Positions 37,030 to 46,834 of a DNA stretch of 64,000 nt are shown here, one piece after another. Position 1 is the stretch's first letter; every line of letters starts with the position of its first letter. The notes beneath the pieces are model-generated. The model saw only the letters and a list, made by a program, of their open reading frames with translations. It searched no databases and had not been told where the DNA came from. Position numbers and translations under genes: made by a program. Location of the stretch: contig NZ_LAHA01000036.1 in assembly GCF_002608075.1 (NCBI RefSeq), positions 1-64,000 of the forward strand, read 5' to 3'. Origin of the DNA: Nostoc linckia z4. Lineage in GTDB: Bacteria; Cyanobacteriota; Cyanobacteriia; Cyanobacteriales; Nostocaceae.

Positions 37030-37395
37030 ATGAACAGTCTTTTAAAAATACCATCCCTGCTGTTCGGACTGATAAAGTCAAAATCTGAGAAATTTGAAAT
37101 CGAATGCTACGGTCAAAGCGATAGCGGACAGGATGCAGAGCAAATTCAACAAATTATGGAGTGGTTGTTTGCTAGCCTAATGAATGCAGGATATTTTGGT
37201 AGGTCGCATTTAATTTGGGATTTAGGCGATCAGGATTGGAAACAAATAGCGGTAACAGGGCTGCTAAGAGATGAGCCAGTATTTTTATATCGCTGCAATG
37301 ACAGACCTTCTTTACCACCTGAACACTGTTGCTGGCGCTTAATGACAGAATATCCATCTTTGAGAATTTATCAGTTGGAAGTCTTGGAGCGGTAA
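37030..37395 (+). CDS. Hypothetical protein
   Basis: 121 aa, ATG start with the stop close to a convergent small gene. Moderately hydrophobic N-terminus, then a mixed region with WLFASLMNAGYFGRSHLIWDLGDQDWKQI and several Trp/Cys residues. No family recognised. Island cargo; coding status supported by length and balanced composition only. Confidence 0.55.
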   Translation: MNSLLKIPSLLFGLIKSKSEKFEIECYGQSDSGQDAEQIQQIMEWLFASLMNAGYFGRSHLIWDLGDQDWKQIAVTGLLRDEPVFLYRCNDRPSLPPEHCCWRLMTEYPSLRIYQLEVLER

Positions 37396-37399
37396 ATTA

Positions 37400-37597
37400 T
37401 TATTCCATCTTTATCAAGCGAATTTCAGCATTGATAGGTTTCAATCCAGACACCCAGGATAGCAGTTTGGCAAGCCATCCCCAATGATCATTAGAATGTT
37501 GTACACTCCTTGTTGCGTCTAGCAAGGCTTGTTGAGTATGATAATTTTCTAGCCAATCAAGTCTTGGCTTCACGAGGACGATCTCGCTCATTCCCAT
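37400..37597 (-). CDS. Small hypothetical protein
   Basis: 65 aa, convergent with the preceding gene with 4 bp between stops. Trp-rich centre (NDHWGWLAKLLSWVSG). No ribosome site evaluated as strong; no family recognised. Confidence 0.4.
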   Translation of the reverse strand: MGMSEIVLVKPRLDWLENYHTQQALLDATRSVQHSNDHWGWLAKLLSWVSGLKPINAEIRLIKME

Positions 37598-37911
37598 TGA
37601 GCCATCTTCTTGAGCTTTACTTTGTATTCATTGATCAAAGTAACTTTATAAGTTTTTGTCATAAATTTTGAACTATTCTAAAATTAGCTTCTGTCAACAT
37701 ATAATCTATTCGGAGAAGATGCTTTTGGGATTTTTGCACAGATGCAGTAATCATAAGTGATTAGCCGAACATTATATAAAGCACGACGCCTACAAAATTT
37801 TGTAGTGCCGCCTGCTAAACTAGTCTCTTCACTGCTTGCTCTGGCATAGATAAACAATTGTAATGATTTTTGAGGCTATTTTTTATCTGAAGTCCATTAA
37901 ATATCTCGGCA

Positions 37912-39279
37912 TTATTGACCTAAAAAATCTTTTGAGAGAAGTGTTAAAACTCTTGAGCCAGTTCTCAAAGGAATAGAAGCATAAGAATGGGCTAAGGCAA
38001 CAGGAATAACAGCATCTTTGTAGAGTGCTGTTCCAATACGGTCTAATAATGCCAAGCTATCAGGCAAGATTTGATAATATATTGGGTTATGTGGATCATT
38101 TACTGTCTGGCTTAGTTTAGGAATAGTTATTGTTAACAACTGCTCAGTAGCAGTTTTATAAAAGAATTTTTGACCATAGTAAGTTTCGTAGCCGTAAATA
38201 GAGTTTGATAATGGTCTGGAAGCTAAAATATGTTGGTAAATGTAATTATCAGGTAGTAACATCAGGTTCTGAGGTGGAATATGCTGTTTAATAGCAGCAG
38301 CATGTTCAGCAAATTGACCACCCTTTTCAATACCTATAATTAGGGGAGGTTTTAACCGCTTTTGTGTTAATGATTCTTGTAGTTCATGCAGAAATCTCAG
38401 GATGGGAGCATGAAGCCAAGCTTGTGGGCCAAAAATAGCAAGTGGGCCATCCATAATGCAAGACACAGATCCTAGAGTTCGTGGCTGCCGCTGCCAAAGA
38501 AAATACAAGTATCCAACCATTGTAATATGTTCAAGGCAGCTCATTAAACGATTAAGGGCAGCTTCATTTTTCTGCTCTTCCGATACTTCTTCGTGTACCC
38601 TCAGTGCATCCGTAGGAAACAATTGCCCACCGCAAGAAGGACAGACAGTTCCAGTAAAAGGCACATCAATATCTCTACTAGAACATGAATGGGAAGCAGA
38701 GCAACGAGCAAGAATTACTCCATTATTGCGAGAGTTTTTATTACTGCGTTCCACTAAAAGCTTGAATATGTTAAGGAGGGAAGTACCTTCGACTGTATAG
38801 CTCTCAAAAATATCAAATATTTGCGCTCGCCAGGAATCTTTGACAGTTGGCATATCAAGACGACAGACGTTAGATCCCGGAAGCACTATAGAATATAAAG
38901 CTTCTTTGGTAGCTGTTCGGACAATAGCTGGGTCAACTAAGTGTTCTCGTCCTTGATTAAGAATTTGTTCTAGATTCACTAAAATACCAGCAATTTGTAC
39001 ATAGCCAATTCGAGTACTCGGAAAAGCTTTTTTGGTAACTACTTCTTGGGGAGAGCCATCAAAAGAAAAAACCCAGCGAATAGAAGTTTCTGTTGTGCCA
39101 AGCGTATTTGCGCTAATAAGGAGGCTAGAATCAATTTTAAGGTTTTCTTGATCGTTATAAATGCGAAAGCTTCTTAGGCTTTCTTTAATTAACTCGTTCT
39201 CTGCTATAGGGACATGACCAATACTTCTAGAACGTTCAAAGCCGCCAGATTGATTCAAATAAGGCATGATATTCCCCAT
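37912..39279 (-). CDS. NurA-like nuclease with zinc ribbon
   Basis: 455 aa. WVFSFDGSPQEV near residue 75 matches the first metal-binding Asp motif (DGS) of NurA 5'-3' nucleases, followed by RIGYVQIAG. A second acidic motif, IMDGPLAIFG, is near 276, and IGIEKGG near 312. A CxxxxxC...CPSCGG zinc ribbon is near 195-220. The upstream gene encodes a HerA-like hexameric ATPase, the known physical partner of NurA in archaeal end resection and in several bacterial defence loci. I infer a HerA-NurA complex. Confidence 0.8.
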   Translation of the reverse strand: MGNIMPYLNQSGGFERSRSIGHVPIAENELIKESLRSFRIYNDQENLKIDSSLLISANTLGTTETSIRWVFSFDGSPQEVVTKKAFPSTRIGYVQIAGILVNLEQILNQGREHLVDPAIVRTATKEALYSIVLPGSNVCRLDMPTVKDSWRAQIFDIFESYTVEGTSLLNIFKLLVERSNKNSRNNGVILARCSASHSCSSRDIDVPFTGTVCPSCGGQLFPTDALRVHEEVSEEQKNEAALNRLMSCLEHITMVGYLYFLWQRQPRTLGSVSCIMDGPLAIFGPQAWLHAPILRFLHELQESLTQKRLKPPLIIGIEKGGQFAEHAAAIKQHIPPQNLMLLPDNYIYQHILASRPLSNSIYGYETYYGQKFFYKTATEQLLTITIPKLSQTVNDPHNPIYYQILPDSLALLDRIGTALYKDAVIPVALAHSYASIPLRTGSRVLTLLSKDFLGQ

Positions 39280-39440
39280 TTAGTATCTAAGTAAAGACAG
39301 TATTTTAGACTTAAGCAACCTGTGATGTAAAAACTAACTTAAGCCTGACTGAGCAAGAAATAGAGAATAAATTAAATAAATTTTTGCTTAGTCAGGCTTT
39401 CGCTTACTAATAACTTTAGTAATTTCGGTAAAGCCCTGTT

Positions 39441-41627
39441 TTATGGCTCTGGTGTCGAGGTGTTTAAAGATTTTATTGCCAGATTACTAAGACAAGCAGC
39501 GCGTGCTGCTAAAATTTTAGCTTCGTCAAACAGATCAATTTGTGTAGGAATAATGTAGCGACCACTACGGGTTTTTATACGTGCAAACCCTACATCTTCT
39601 GATTTCAACGTCAAATCACTGAAATCTTGAAAATCGTAATATTTAGAAAGCTCTTTAACCTCTGCATGGTTATTCAAATGCGTTACAAGCCAATTAGATG
39701 TATTAGAAAGAATAAATGGGTCAACACTACTAACTTCTTGGGTAGCATAAATTAGACCAATTTTATATTTAGCGGCTTCTTTAGCTAGACGCACATAAGG
39801 GTCAGCTTCTTCAGGAACATTCATGCGATCGCGATTAAATAAGCGATGGGCTTCTTCAATATAAATTTGAATTTGGTGTGGCTCATCTCCAGCAGAAAAT
39901 CGGCGTGAAGCATCTTGTACTATATAATTTATTATTCTTTCAGAACAAAACTTAAGAATTGTTTCAGAGCCTAAAGAAAGGTCTATGATAACTATTTTAC
40001 CTTGCACTAACTCTTGAAGAACTGCTTCAGCATAGTCACTTGTGCTGACAAGTGAATGATAAACACGTAGTGGTTCTAATAAACGAAAACCAGTACCAAC
40101 AGAGCCTTTGAACAAAGCTAAAATTGCCTCTAATTCAGCATCTAACCAATCGCTAAAAAGGTTTTCTATATCCGATGCTTCTTTTGCTGCTCTTAGCTCA
40201 TCTTGAGTAGGAGTAGGATTTTTTTTATTGGCAGCTTTTGCTGTATTTTTAGCATTATCAATAGCAGTAGAGTGAGCAGCCAGGAAAGCTTGCCAAAAAG
40301 AAACTAAGTTTTGTTTGTTTAAAGTTAATATTCCATTACTAACTGTTTTTAATTGGGCTATATCACTTGGTAAAGATTGGTTTATTTGTGCTAAAATGCT
40401 AGCATTAACAGCAATAGTGATATTAAAATTATCAGGAACTAAAAAATTAGCTTTTGCAAGCGTGGCATACAACGCAGCACGTCTTCTTCTGGCTCTTTGA
40501 TAAGCCCCGCGATCAGTTTGCTGATCGGCAGGGCCAATAACGTCCGCAGAAAGAAAACTTCTAATATAGTTTGATGTCTGGCTCCTTGGGTTTAAATAAG
40601 CAGTTATAATTGCCCAAGTTACATCTATAGTGTCATTTGAATAAAAATTAGAAGCCAATGGTCTAATTCCAGGTTCGACACTATTGATACCATATCTAAA
40701 TACTGTTACAAATTCATGCCCAATTTGGCTCAAAGCTGTCCGATCTTGAACGTTAACATTAGCATATTCACCTGCTGGATCAAACAAAAGTTGACCAATC
40801 GTTTGTCCTGTTTCAGCAGCATACTGGCAAACAGCAGTAGCAATCGTTTTCATGGTATTAGACTTACCTAGTCGAGTCATACCAAAAACAGCAGTTTTTA
40901 ATGCCACAAAATCTTTAACATTAACCCTTACAGGTACTGCAACGTCCTGAGGGCGTCCAGCATTCATTCGGGATCTTCGATTGGTAGAACTATATCGTAC
41001 TGTCCCAATTTGTATACGTCTTGGGGAAGTATTAGTATTCTGACGTTCTAGCTCTTCTGCTTGTGTAATCTCTGGATAACTTGTTATTATTGCAAGACTT
41101 TGACCATAAGGTTTATAAACTTTATACCGACTGGATGAATAAAATGTTTCAATATCGCTACCGAACTCCAAAATTGTTTTTGGGCCTACTTCTAAGTCAT
41201 AAAAGGTTCCTAAAACTTTAGCCTTGAGTGCAGAAAATTGAATTTCGTTACGAGTCAATACATCTAAAATTGCTGGTGTTGTTGCAGCAGTTGTTGAACC
41301 ACTAGTTTCAATCATTGTTCGCATAGCTTCAGAGCGTACTTGTACTAACTCCGACTCAGCAGGAAGTGGTGCTGGGTTAACAACGCGTAACAAAATTATT
41401 TCTTCATCATCTGCATCTAATGCTTCATTTGGAGTTAATGCTGTAGCAAGCAGAAAGCAATGTTGTGGAATTCCTCCTGCTTGCTTTTTCCATAAATCAT
41501 TAGTTAAGACAAGGCACTCATTGTAACCCATAGTATAAATACCACCTACAAGAGTAGCATCAGATAATAATGATCTAATTAGAAGTTCTTCGTTAATAAT
41601 TTGAGACCCAAGAGACATATTTAGCAT
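39441..41627 (-). CDS. HerA-like FtsK/HerA-superfamily DNA translocase
   Basis: About 728 aa from MLNMSLGSQ, chosen because AAAGGA sits 8 nt before it; the frame is open further upstream. N-terminal HAS-barrel-like region, then Walker A FGMTRLGKSNT near 250, Walker B IYIEEAH near 587, and LIYATQEVSSVD. A long insertion (about 370-470) contains a charged helical stretch. Forms hexameric rings by family. Expressed ahead of the NurA-like gene, 161 bp apart. Confidence 0.83.
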   Translation of the reverse strand: MLNMSLGSQIINEELLIRSLLSDATLVGGIYTMGYNECLVLTNDLWKKQAGGIPQHCFLLATALTPNEALDADDEEIILLRVVNPAPLPAESELVQVRSEAMRTMIETSGSTTAATTPAILDVLTRNEIQFSALKAKVLGTFYDLEVGPKTILEFGSDIETFYSSSRYKVYKPYGQSLAIITSYPEITQAEELERQNTNTSPRRIQIGTVRYSSTNRRSRMNAGRPQDVAVPVRVNVKDFVALKTAVFGMTRLGKSNTMKTIATAVCQYAAETGQTIGQLLFDPAGEYANVNVQDRTALSQIGHEFVTVFRYGINSVEPGIRPLASNFYSNDTIDVTWAIITAYLNPRSQTSNYIRSFLSADVIGPADQQTDRGAYQRARRRRAALYATLAKANFLVPDNFNITIAVNASILAQINQSLPSDIAQLKTVSNGILTLNKQNLVSFWQAFLAAHSTAIDNAKNTAKAANKKNPTPTQDELRAAKEASDIENLFSDWLDAELEAILALFKGSVGTGFRLLEPLRVYHSLVSTSDYAEAVLQELVQGKIVIIDLSLGSETILKFCSERIINYIVQDASRRFSAGDEPHQIQIYIEEAHRLFNRDRMNVPEEADPYVRLAKEAAKYKIGLIYATQEVSSVDPFILSNTSNWLVTHLNNHAEVKELSKYYDFQDFSDLTLKSEDVGFARIKTRSGRYIIPTQIDLFDEAKILAARAACLSNLAIKSLNTSTPEP

Positions 41628-41750
41628 AATTTTTCCTTTATTAATCAATTTTGCGTAACAAATCAACTTTAAATTTGCACTTATTAAGATGCAATGACTA
41701 AACCCATTGCATATACGAAACCTGAACAAGCATAAAACTTTTAATTCAAA

Positions 41751-41999
41751 TTAATTTAATAAATATTTCGCCAACAAGCTCTCTCCTTTAGAACCCATTG
41801 ACTCTAATATCCCCTCAATCTTCTCCATTGCTAATGGTGAGGGTTTATAATGTCCGTTTTCCCAACGATTAATTGTGCTATATCTGACGTTTAGATTGAT
41901 AGCAAATTGCTCTTGTGTAAGCCCAGCCAATAGCCGCATTTCACGAAGTAACTGTCCTACCTCTGGCTGGTTGATAGCTAAGGGTTTTCTAATAATCAT
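41751..41999 (-). CDS. Xre-family helix-turn-helix regulator
   Basis: 82 aa. LREMRLLAGLTQEQFAINLNVRYSTINRWENGHYKPSPLA is a complete HTH_3 domain. First gene of the HerA-NurA group, divergent from the methylase genes, so it is placed to control both directions from the 42.0-42.7-kb gap. Confidence 0.88.
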   Translation of the reverse strand: MIIRKPLAINQPEVGQLLREMRLLAGLTQEQFAINLNVRYSTINRWENGHYKPSPLAMEKIEGILESMGSKGESLLAKYLLN

Positions 42000-42671
42000 T
42001 AACCTCTAAACTTGATTCACTAGCTTAAAATAGCAGGTGCTATACCATTTGGTACATCATACCCGCATTGACACTCATAAACCAGGAATACTAAATTTTG
42101 ATACAAAACTTTACGGCTCTTTAGTATCTGTGATTCCAAACTTTTAGTTAATTCTCATAACTTGGCTTTAGAATCCAGTTTAAAAGCCTAAATCTGGCAC
42201 ATAAGCATAAAATGCTAAAAATAATAAATGCTATTATTATCTAGCAAAAGTTTTAAGCTTTTTAGAATACATATTCAGCATACTAAATAATGAAGAACCA
42301 ACTTTATATACCTATTTAAAATAGGCTTAGACATTTTCAATAATATTTAGCAATAATATATTTATTATTTTAGGTTATGTCAAAACTGTAAAAAATTAAT
42401 TTATTAAGACATATAAATTTGTGTATTACAAGTATTTAAAATTTGGGCAATACAATAAATGTTCAAACCTCAAGTATACTAGTAATAAACTATATAATAA
42501 ATACTTAAAATTATCAATACAAGCGTTAAACTTATTTAATGGTTGTATTAAGAATACTAGTTGCATCTCCTCCATACTAGTAAATAATTGTATTTATATA
42601 AAATAAGTTTTCAAAAGGGTAAGCCGAAAAAAATTCTTATAACACTTGGATCGATTTGGAATACAATTATT
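42000..42671. other. Very AT-rich divergent intergenic region in the island
   Basis: 670 bp between the Xre gene and the methylase operon. Extremely AT-rich, with many AATAAT/TATTTA runs and no convincing gene (open frames here have skewed composition). A control region for both directions. Given the island-encoded DnaB helicase, an origin is conceivable but no iterons were identified. Confidence 0.4.
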
Positions 42672-42884
42672 ATGGTAGATCAATTTGATTGTAATAATAT
42701 AGATAATAATTTTAGAGCATTTTTAGAAGGATTATGTCAAGCTGGTTTTGGAAATTTACCTATTTCAGTGTTATATCAATTTTATTTGTATATTTTTGAG
42801 ACATTCACATATATTCCTCTTCCTTTTGATGATAATTGGGAAGAAGTGTTAAACCTTGCAGAAGAAGTATTTGTAGGAGATTAA
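42672..42884 (+). CDS. Small acidic protein coupled to the methylase
   Basis: 70 aa, MVDQFDCNN start. Its stop overlaps the methylase start (TAATG), which is strong evidence for translational coupling. Acidic, with aromatic-rich centre (LYQFYLYIFETFTYIPLPF). No family recognised; could modulate the methylase. Confidence 0.6.
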   Translation: MVDQFDCNNIDNNFRAFLEGLCQAGFGNLPISVLYQFYLYIFETFTYIPLPFDDNWEEVLNLAEEVFVGD

Positions 42885-43762
42885 TGAGTTTTAAACGTAT
42901 TTATAGATCACCTCTTCGTTATCCTGGAGGAAAGCAAAAAGATGTTCCATTTTTATCTCAGTTTTTACCTCATTGTCAAGAATTTAGAGAACCTTTTTTA
43001 GGAGGTGCTAACGTACTTATTTATGCTGTGGAAAACTCTTTAGCAAAAAGCTATTGGGGAAATGATTTAAATACTTCACTAATAGATTTTTGGCAACAAG
43101 TTAAACTTGATGCATATCAACTAGCGAATATAGTTGAAGAAATTAGAGAAGAATATAAAGGAGAGCAAGGGAATTGTAGAGAATGGCAAATTTTCCGCAA
43201 AAGATTTATGTCTAAACTTAATAAATTAACTAATAACCAATTAAATACAGCAGCTAAGTTTTTTATATTAAATCGTAGTACATCTAGTGGCTCCTCTGAA
43301 TGTGGGGGTATGACTCAAGCTGCATATTGTCAACGCTTTACATTATCTAGCATTGAAACATTAAAAAAAATGATGGGTGTTTTAGAAAATGTTGATTTTA
43401 CTAATTTAGACTATGAGGAAGTTATAAAAGCTCCAGGAAAGGAAGTATTTATTTTTTTAGATCCACCTTACTTTTCTTCTAAGGCTTCTGGTTTGTACGG
43501 GAAAAATGGCAACCTACACAGAACATTTGATCATCAACGTTTATCAAACCTATTAAAAGATTGTCCTCATGATTGGTTAATGACAATTGATAGCTGCCAA
43601 GAAATTAAAGAATTATATGGTTGGGCTAAACAATTAGAATGGGAAAAAGCTTATGGTATGACTAACTTTGGTGGACGAAAATCTAAACGGGGTGAAGAAT
43701 TACTTGTAGCTAATTTTACTATTGGAAATTTAAATAAAAAGCAATATATACAATTATCTTAA
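42884..43762 (+). CDS. DNA adenine methylase (Dam/D12 class)
   Basis: 292 aa from MSFKRIYR. RYPGGKQK near residue 12 (SAM-binding FxGG-type motif), FREPFLGGANV, and FLDPPYFSS near 192 (catalytic DPPY) identify an N6-adenine methyltransferase of the alpha/D12 class. No cognate restriction gene of known type is adjacent; the gene at 43.9 kb is a candidate. The recognition site cannot be predicted. Confidence 0.92.
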   Translation: MSFKRIYRSPLRYPGGKQKDVPFLSQFLPHCQEFREPFLGGANVLIYAVENSLAKSYWGNDLNTSLIDFWQQVKLDAYQLANIVEEIREEYKGEQGNCREWQIFRKRFMSKLNKLTNNQLNTAAKFFILNRSTSSGSSECGGMTQAAYCQRFTLSSIETLKKMMGVLENVDFTNLDYEEVIKAPGKEVFIFLDPPYFSSKASGLYGKNGNLHRTFDHQRLSNLLKDCPHDWLMTIDSCQEIKELYGWAKQLEWEKAYGMTNFGGRKSKRGEELLVANFTIGNLNKKQYIQLS

Positions 43763-43905
43763 AGTTAGAGTAATACTTTTTGCTTTTATTCATCAAATTG
43801 TCACAATAAGTGCAGTAAATAATAAAAATTAACAAAATAGGCATAACTTATGAACAATTAGTCGTTGCTGAATTACAACACTGGTCGAAGTTAAGTGGAG
43901 CAGAG

Positions 43906-44469
43906 GTGGAGCATCTTGGCCATGATGGAGATACTGGCGATATTCTGGTCAAGTTAACAAATAAATCTCTTGTGGCAATAGAACTGTCAATAGTCATTGA
44001 AGTTAGAAGCCGACCCTCAAAACCTTTTGGTCGCCAAGCAATCACTCAACATTTACAATCAGCAATGGTACGGCGTTCTGCAAATTCGGCAATTTTTTTA
44101 AGTTATTCTCGTGAGGGATTAGCGCAGGAAATTGGTGATTGGGCAGAGGGAGTTTCTGAGTCAGGTTATTGGATCGCCACAACTCATCCATTTTTAATTA
44201 TTGCTATCCGCTTTTTGGTGATCCAGCAAAGGTTAAATAAATTGCGTACTTTTGAATCAGAACTCGATGTGGCTGCTGTTGAACAACAAATTCAGCAAAT
44301 TCGTACAGCGTTGGGACGAATCAGAACTATAAAAAAATCTCTGACAGAAATTGGGAAGAGTGCATTTGTAATTAAAGTTGAGGCAGATGCACTAAATGCA
44401 GATATTCAATCGGCATTAAAATCAATTGAGCAAATGCTAAGTTTTGTTTCAAGCGAAGGTATTGCCTAA
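43906..44469 (+). CDS. Possible restriction-fold protein, 5' end unclear
   Basis: 187 aa from a GTG start. The frame is open to about 43819 and reads ITYEQLVVAELQHWSKL before the GTG, but there is no ATG, so the start is either a rare codon or lost. GDTGDILVKL...IVIEVRSRPSK could be the D...ExK of a PD-(D/E)XK nuclease fold. A hydrophobic segment (HPFLIIAIRFLVI) and a helical C-terminus follow. Third in the rightward group after the methylase. Confidence 0.5.
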   Translation: MEHLGHDGDTGDILVKLTNKSLVAIELSIVIEVRSRPSKPFGRQAITQHLQSAMVRRSANSAIFLSYSREGLAQEIGDWAEGVSESGYWIATTHPFLIIAIRFLVIQQRLNKLRTFESELDVAAVEQQIQQIRTALGRIRTIKKSLTEIGKSAFVIKVEADALNADIQSALKSIEQMLSFVSSEGIA

Positions 44470-44595
44470 CAATTGAAATGGAGTACTCCTGCAATATCCG
44501 TCAACCCAATAACCCACCCAGGATTTTTTAATTCAGCAAATGACTTAAGTTATAAGGTATTAACACAGGCAGTTTAAGTGAATTAGTTATTTAAA

Positions 44596-45906
44596 TCAAA
44601 CTGTGATGTTACGAAATTCTCCAATAGTAGCATCAAAAAGAACTTTACAAACTCCAGTAGCACCATTTCGATTCTTTGCTACGTTAATTTCCATTACACC
44701 ATTATCTGAGGTATTAGAATTATAATATTCATCTCGATAAAGAAGCAGTCCTACATCCATATCCTGTTCTATATCTCCTGAATCCTTGATATCTGCGATT
44801 GTAGGGCGTTTATCAGTCTGATTTTCGACACCCCGATTAATTTGTGCTAATGCCACAAAAGGGCAGCTAAATTCTTTTGCAAGGTCTTTAAATGCACCAG
44901 AAAATTTCCCAACTGCTTGCGCTCGATTCGAGGCTGCTCTGTCTCCTAATTTTTGGATGTAGTCCATGACTATCAATCCTAAATTCCCTCTTTCAAACTT
45001 AATTCGACGCAATGCAGAGCGCATTTTAGTGGGATTCTGGAGGCTAGCTGGTGTATCATCAATAATGATAGGTAAGCTATACAATACCTCCAAAGCTTTA
45101 CGAAGTTTAGCTATTTCACTTTTATAAACTTTGTTATGAATCAGCCGATGAGAGTCAATTTTAGCGTGCATTGCTAAAAATCGCTTCGTTAGCTGTTCTT
45201 TATTTGTCTCAGCACTGAAAAACACTACGGGAAGATTGTAGGTTAGAGCAATGTGATTTACAAAATGACAGCCGAGCCAAGTTTTTCCCATTGAAGCTCT
45301 GGCTGCAATCACGATTAAATCTTCATTCAGCAATCCACCCATTAATTTGTCTAAGTCCATTAATCCTGTGGATAAAGCAGGGGTTACTTCCTGCCCTAAT
45401 TGCTTCACAATCAAGGCTAGAGAATTGCTAATTGCTTCTGGGCTAAATTTATCAACTTTATTTTCTGTAATTTTGAATATTTTATCTTCTGATAAGTCAA
45501 TAATGTTCTCTAAATCAATAGTAGTGTCAAAACCTAGCTCAACAATTTTAGTTCCTGCTTCAATTAATTGGCGGCGTTTATACTTTTCTAAAACTAATTC
45601 AGTATAGCTATCTATATTGTCTGTTGATACTTTATTATTGGCTAACTGGGCTAGTTTATTTCGTCCGCCAACGTTTCTCAGCAGCTTGTGGTCGGACAAC
45701 CAACTGCCAACAGTCGTTATGTCTGTTAGCTTATCTTGATAATATAATTCTACAGCTGCTTTATAAATTCGTTGATGGGCAGATAAATAAAAAGCATCGA
45801 CAGGAAGTTTATCAACGATTTTACTAATAGCACTAGCATCTAGCAAAATACTGCTTAGTATGCTTTCTTCGGCATCTGTATCCTGTGGGAGAAATTTATC
45901 AGTCAT
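44596..45906 (-). CDS. DnaB-like replicative helicase
   Basis: 436 aa, near the normal DnaB length. The N-terminal domain opens DTDAEESILSSILLD. The RecA-like domain has ARASMGKTWL (Walker A) near 206, VVFFSAET, and VMDYIQKL (Walker B). QINRGVENQTDKRPTIADIKDSGDIEQDMD is the typical C-terminal signature. Last gene of the recombinase operon, overlapping the upstream gene by 8 bp. It suggests the island drives its own replication after excision, or loads helicase on recombination intermediates. Confidence 0.92.
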   Translation of the reverse strand: MTDKFLPQDTDAEESILSSILLDASAISKIVDKLPVDAFYLSAHQRIYKAAVELYYQDKLTDITTVGSWLSDHKLLRNVGGRNKLAQLANNKVSTDNIDSYTELVLEKYKRRQLIEAGTKIVELGFDTTIDLENIIDLSEDKIFKITENKVDKFSPEAISNSLALIVKQLGQEVTPALSTGLMDLDKLMGGLLNEDLIVIAARASMGKTWLGCHFVNHIALTYNLPVVFFSAETNKEQLTKRFLAMHAKIDSHRLIHNKVYKSEIAKLRKALEVLYSLPIIIDDTPASLQNPTKMRSALRRIKFERGNLGLIVMDYIQKLGDRAASNRAQAVGKFSGAFKDLAKEFSCPFVALAQINRGVENQTDKRPTIADIKDSGDIEQDMDVGLLLYRDEYYNSNTSDNGVMEINVAKNRNGATGVCKVLFDATIGEFRNITV

Positions 45907-46834
45907 TGGGTTGACTAAAAATACTACTTAAAACTTTCAGTTCTTCTAGTGAAGCCAATTCTTCCTCTATTGTTGACTCTGTATAATTCCAATTATCTGT
46001 TGTATAGCGATTAGATATGGGCTTAAGTATTTTATTTGGTACAGATTCTTTATTAATTGCTGCATATAGCCATTTACTAGAATTATTAATTTTAGCGCCT
46101 TCATTTATGGCTTCTTTTAAAGCTTCAATTGCATTGATAACAACAGATTCTGGTTTTGATTTAATCTGCTCCTGAAAGGTTTTATTAAATGGAATATTTA
46201 GCAAGGATAACTCGTTTTTAACTTGTTCCAGAAAGCTGAATGGCTGAGGTTTTAATTCATCTTTGTGATTTTTAGATGTTTTAACACTAATTGGTACAAC
46301 ATTATCTCCTTGAGCAGGTAGATTTTGTACAGGTAAATCAACTACCTTTCCTTGGGCAGTAAGCGAAGAACCTTGCAATTCTTTAATTACAGTTCGTAAA
46401 CGCTTTACCTCATCCTCTAAGTCTACAACCTGTGCAGCCTGTGCTAGAAGCTCTTTGTTCATTCGCCGCTGCTCATCTAGTATTGTTTGCAATCGCTTAT
46501 TTGATGCTTTGAGTTTTTCTAGTTCATTTTCTAATACATCAATGTTACGTGCAGTGCGTGGTTTCTGGGTGGACTCCTTCTGTTGTTTCTGTGCTTGTTC
46601 AATTTCATTACGCAGGTGTTTGTTAACAAAGCCAACACTGAAACCAGTTCGCCTCGCCACCTCATTCTGGCTAATAGTGACACCCTGATCTTGCATTTCC
46701 TGAATGACAGCTTTAGCAGAAATAACTCTCTCTTCACGTTCACGGGCAGAACGTTCTCGCACCTGTTGACCATGACGGTTACGTTCTGCCTCATCCCAGT
46801 TTCGGTGAATTTGTCGCTTTATTGTCTCGCTCAT
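45899..46834 (-). CDS. Helix-turn-helix/coiled-coil partner of the recombinases (TnpC/DUF6262-like)
   Basis: 311 aa. After a basic N-terminus comes a predicted HTH (ISQNEVARRTGFSVGFVNKHL, about 55-76) and a long coiled coil (about 80-155). The layout matches the DUF6262/TnpC-like proteins that accompany tyrosine-recombinase groups. The C-terminal 150 residues are specific to this protein. It overlaps the third recombinase gene by 44 bp. Confidence 0.7.
   Translation of the reverse strand: MSETIKRQIHRNWDEAERNRHGQQVRERSAREREERVISAKAVIQEMQDQGVTISQNEVARRTGFSVGFVNKHLRNEIEQAQKQQKESTQKPRTARNIDVLENELEKLKASNKRLQTILDEQRRMNKELLAQAAQVVDLEDEVKRLRTVIKELQGSSLTAQGKVVDLPVQNLPAQGDNVVPISVKTSKNHKDELKPQPFSFLEQVKNELSLLNIPFNKTFQEQIKSKPESVVINAIEALKEAINEGAKINNSSKWLYAAINKESVPNKILKPISNRYTTDNWNYTESTIEEELASLEELKVLSSIFSQPND

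Noticed and set aside
42421-42606. 61-aa Asn/Tyr/Lys-rich frame
   Set aside because: Composition is that of random AT-rich sequence; no ribosome site.
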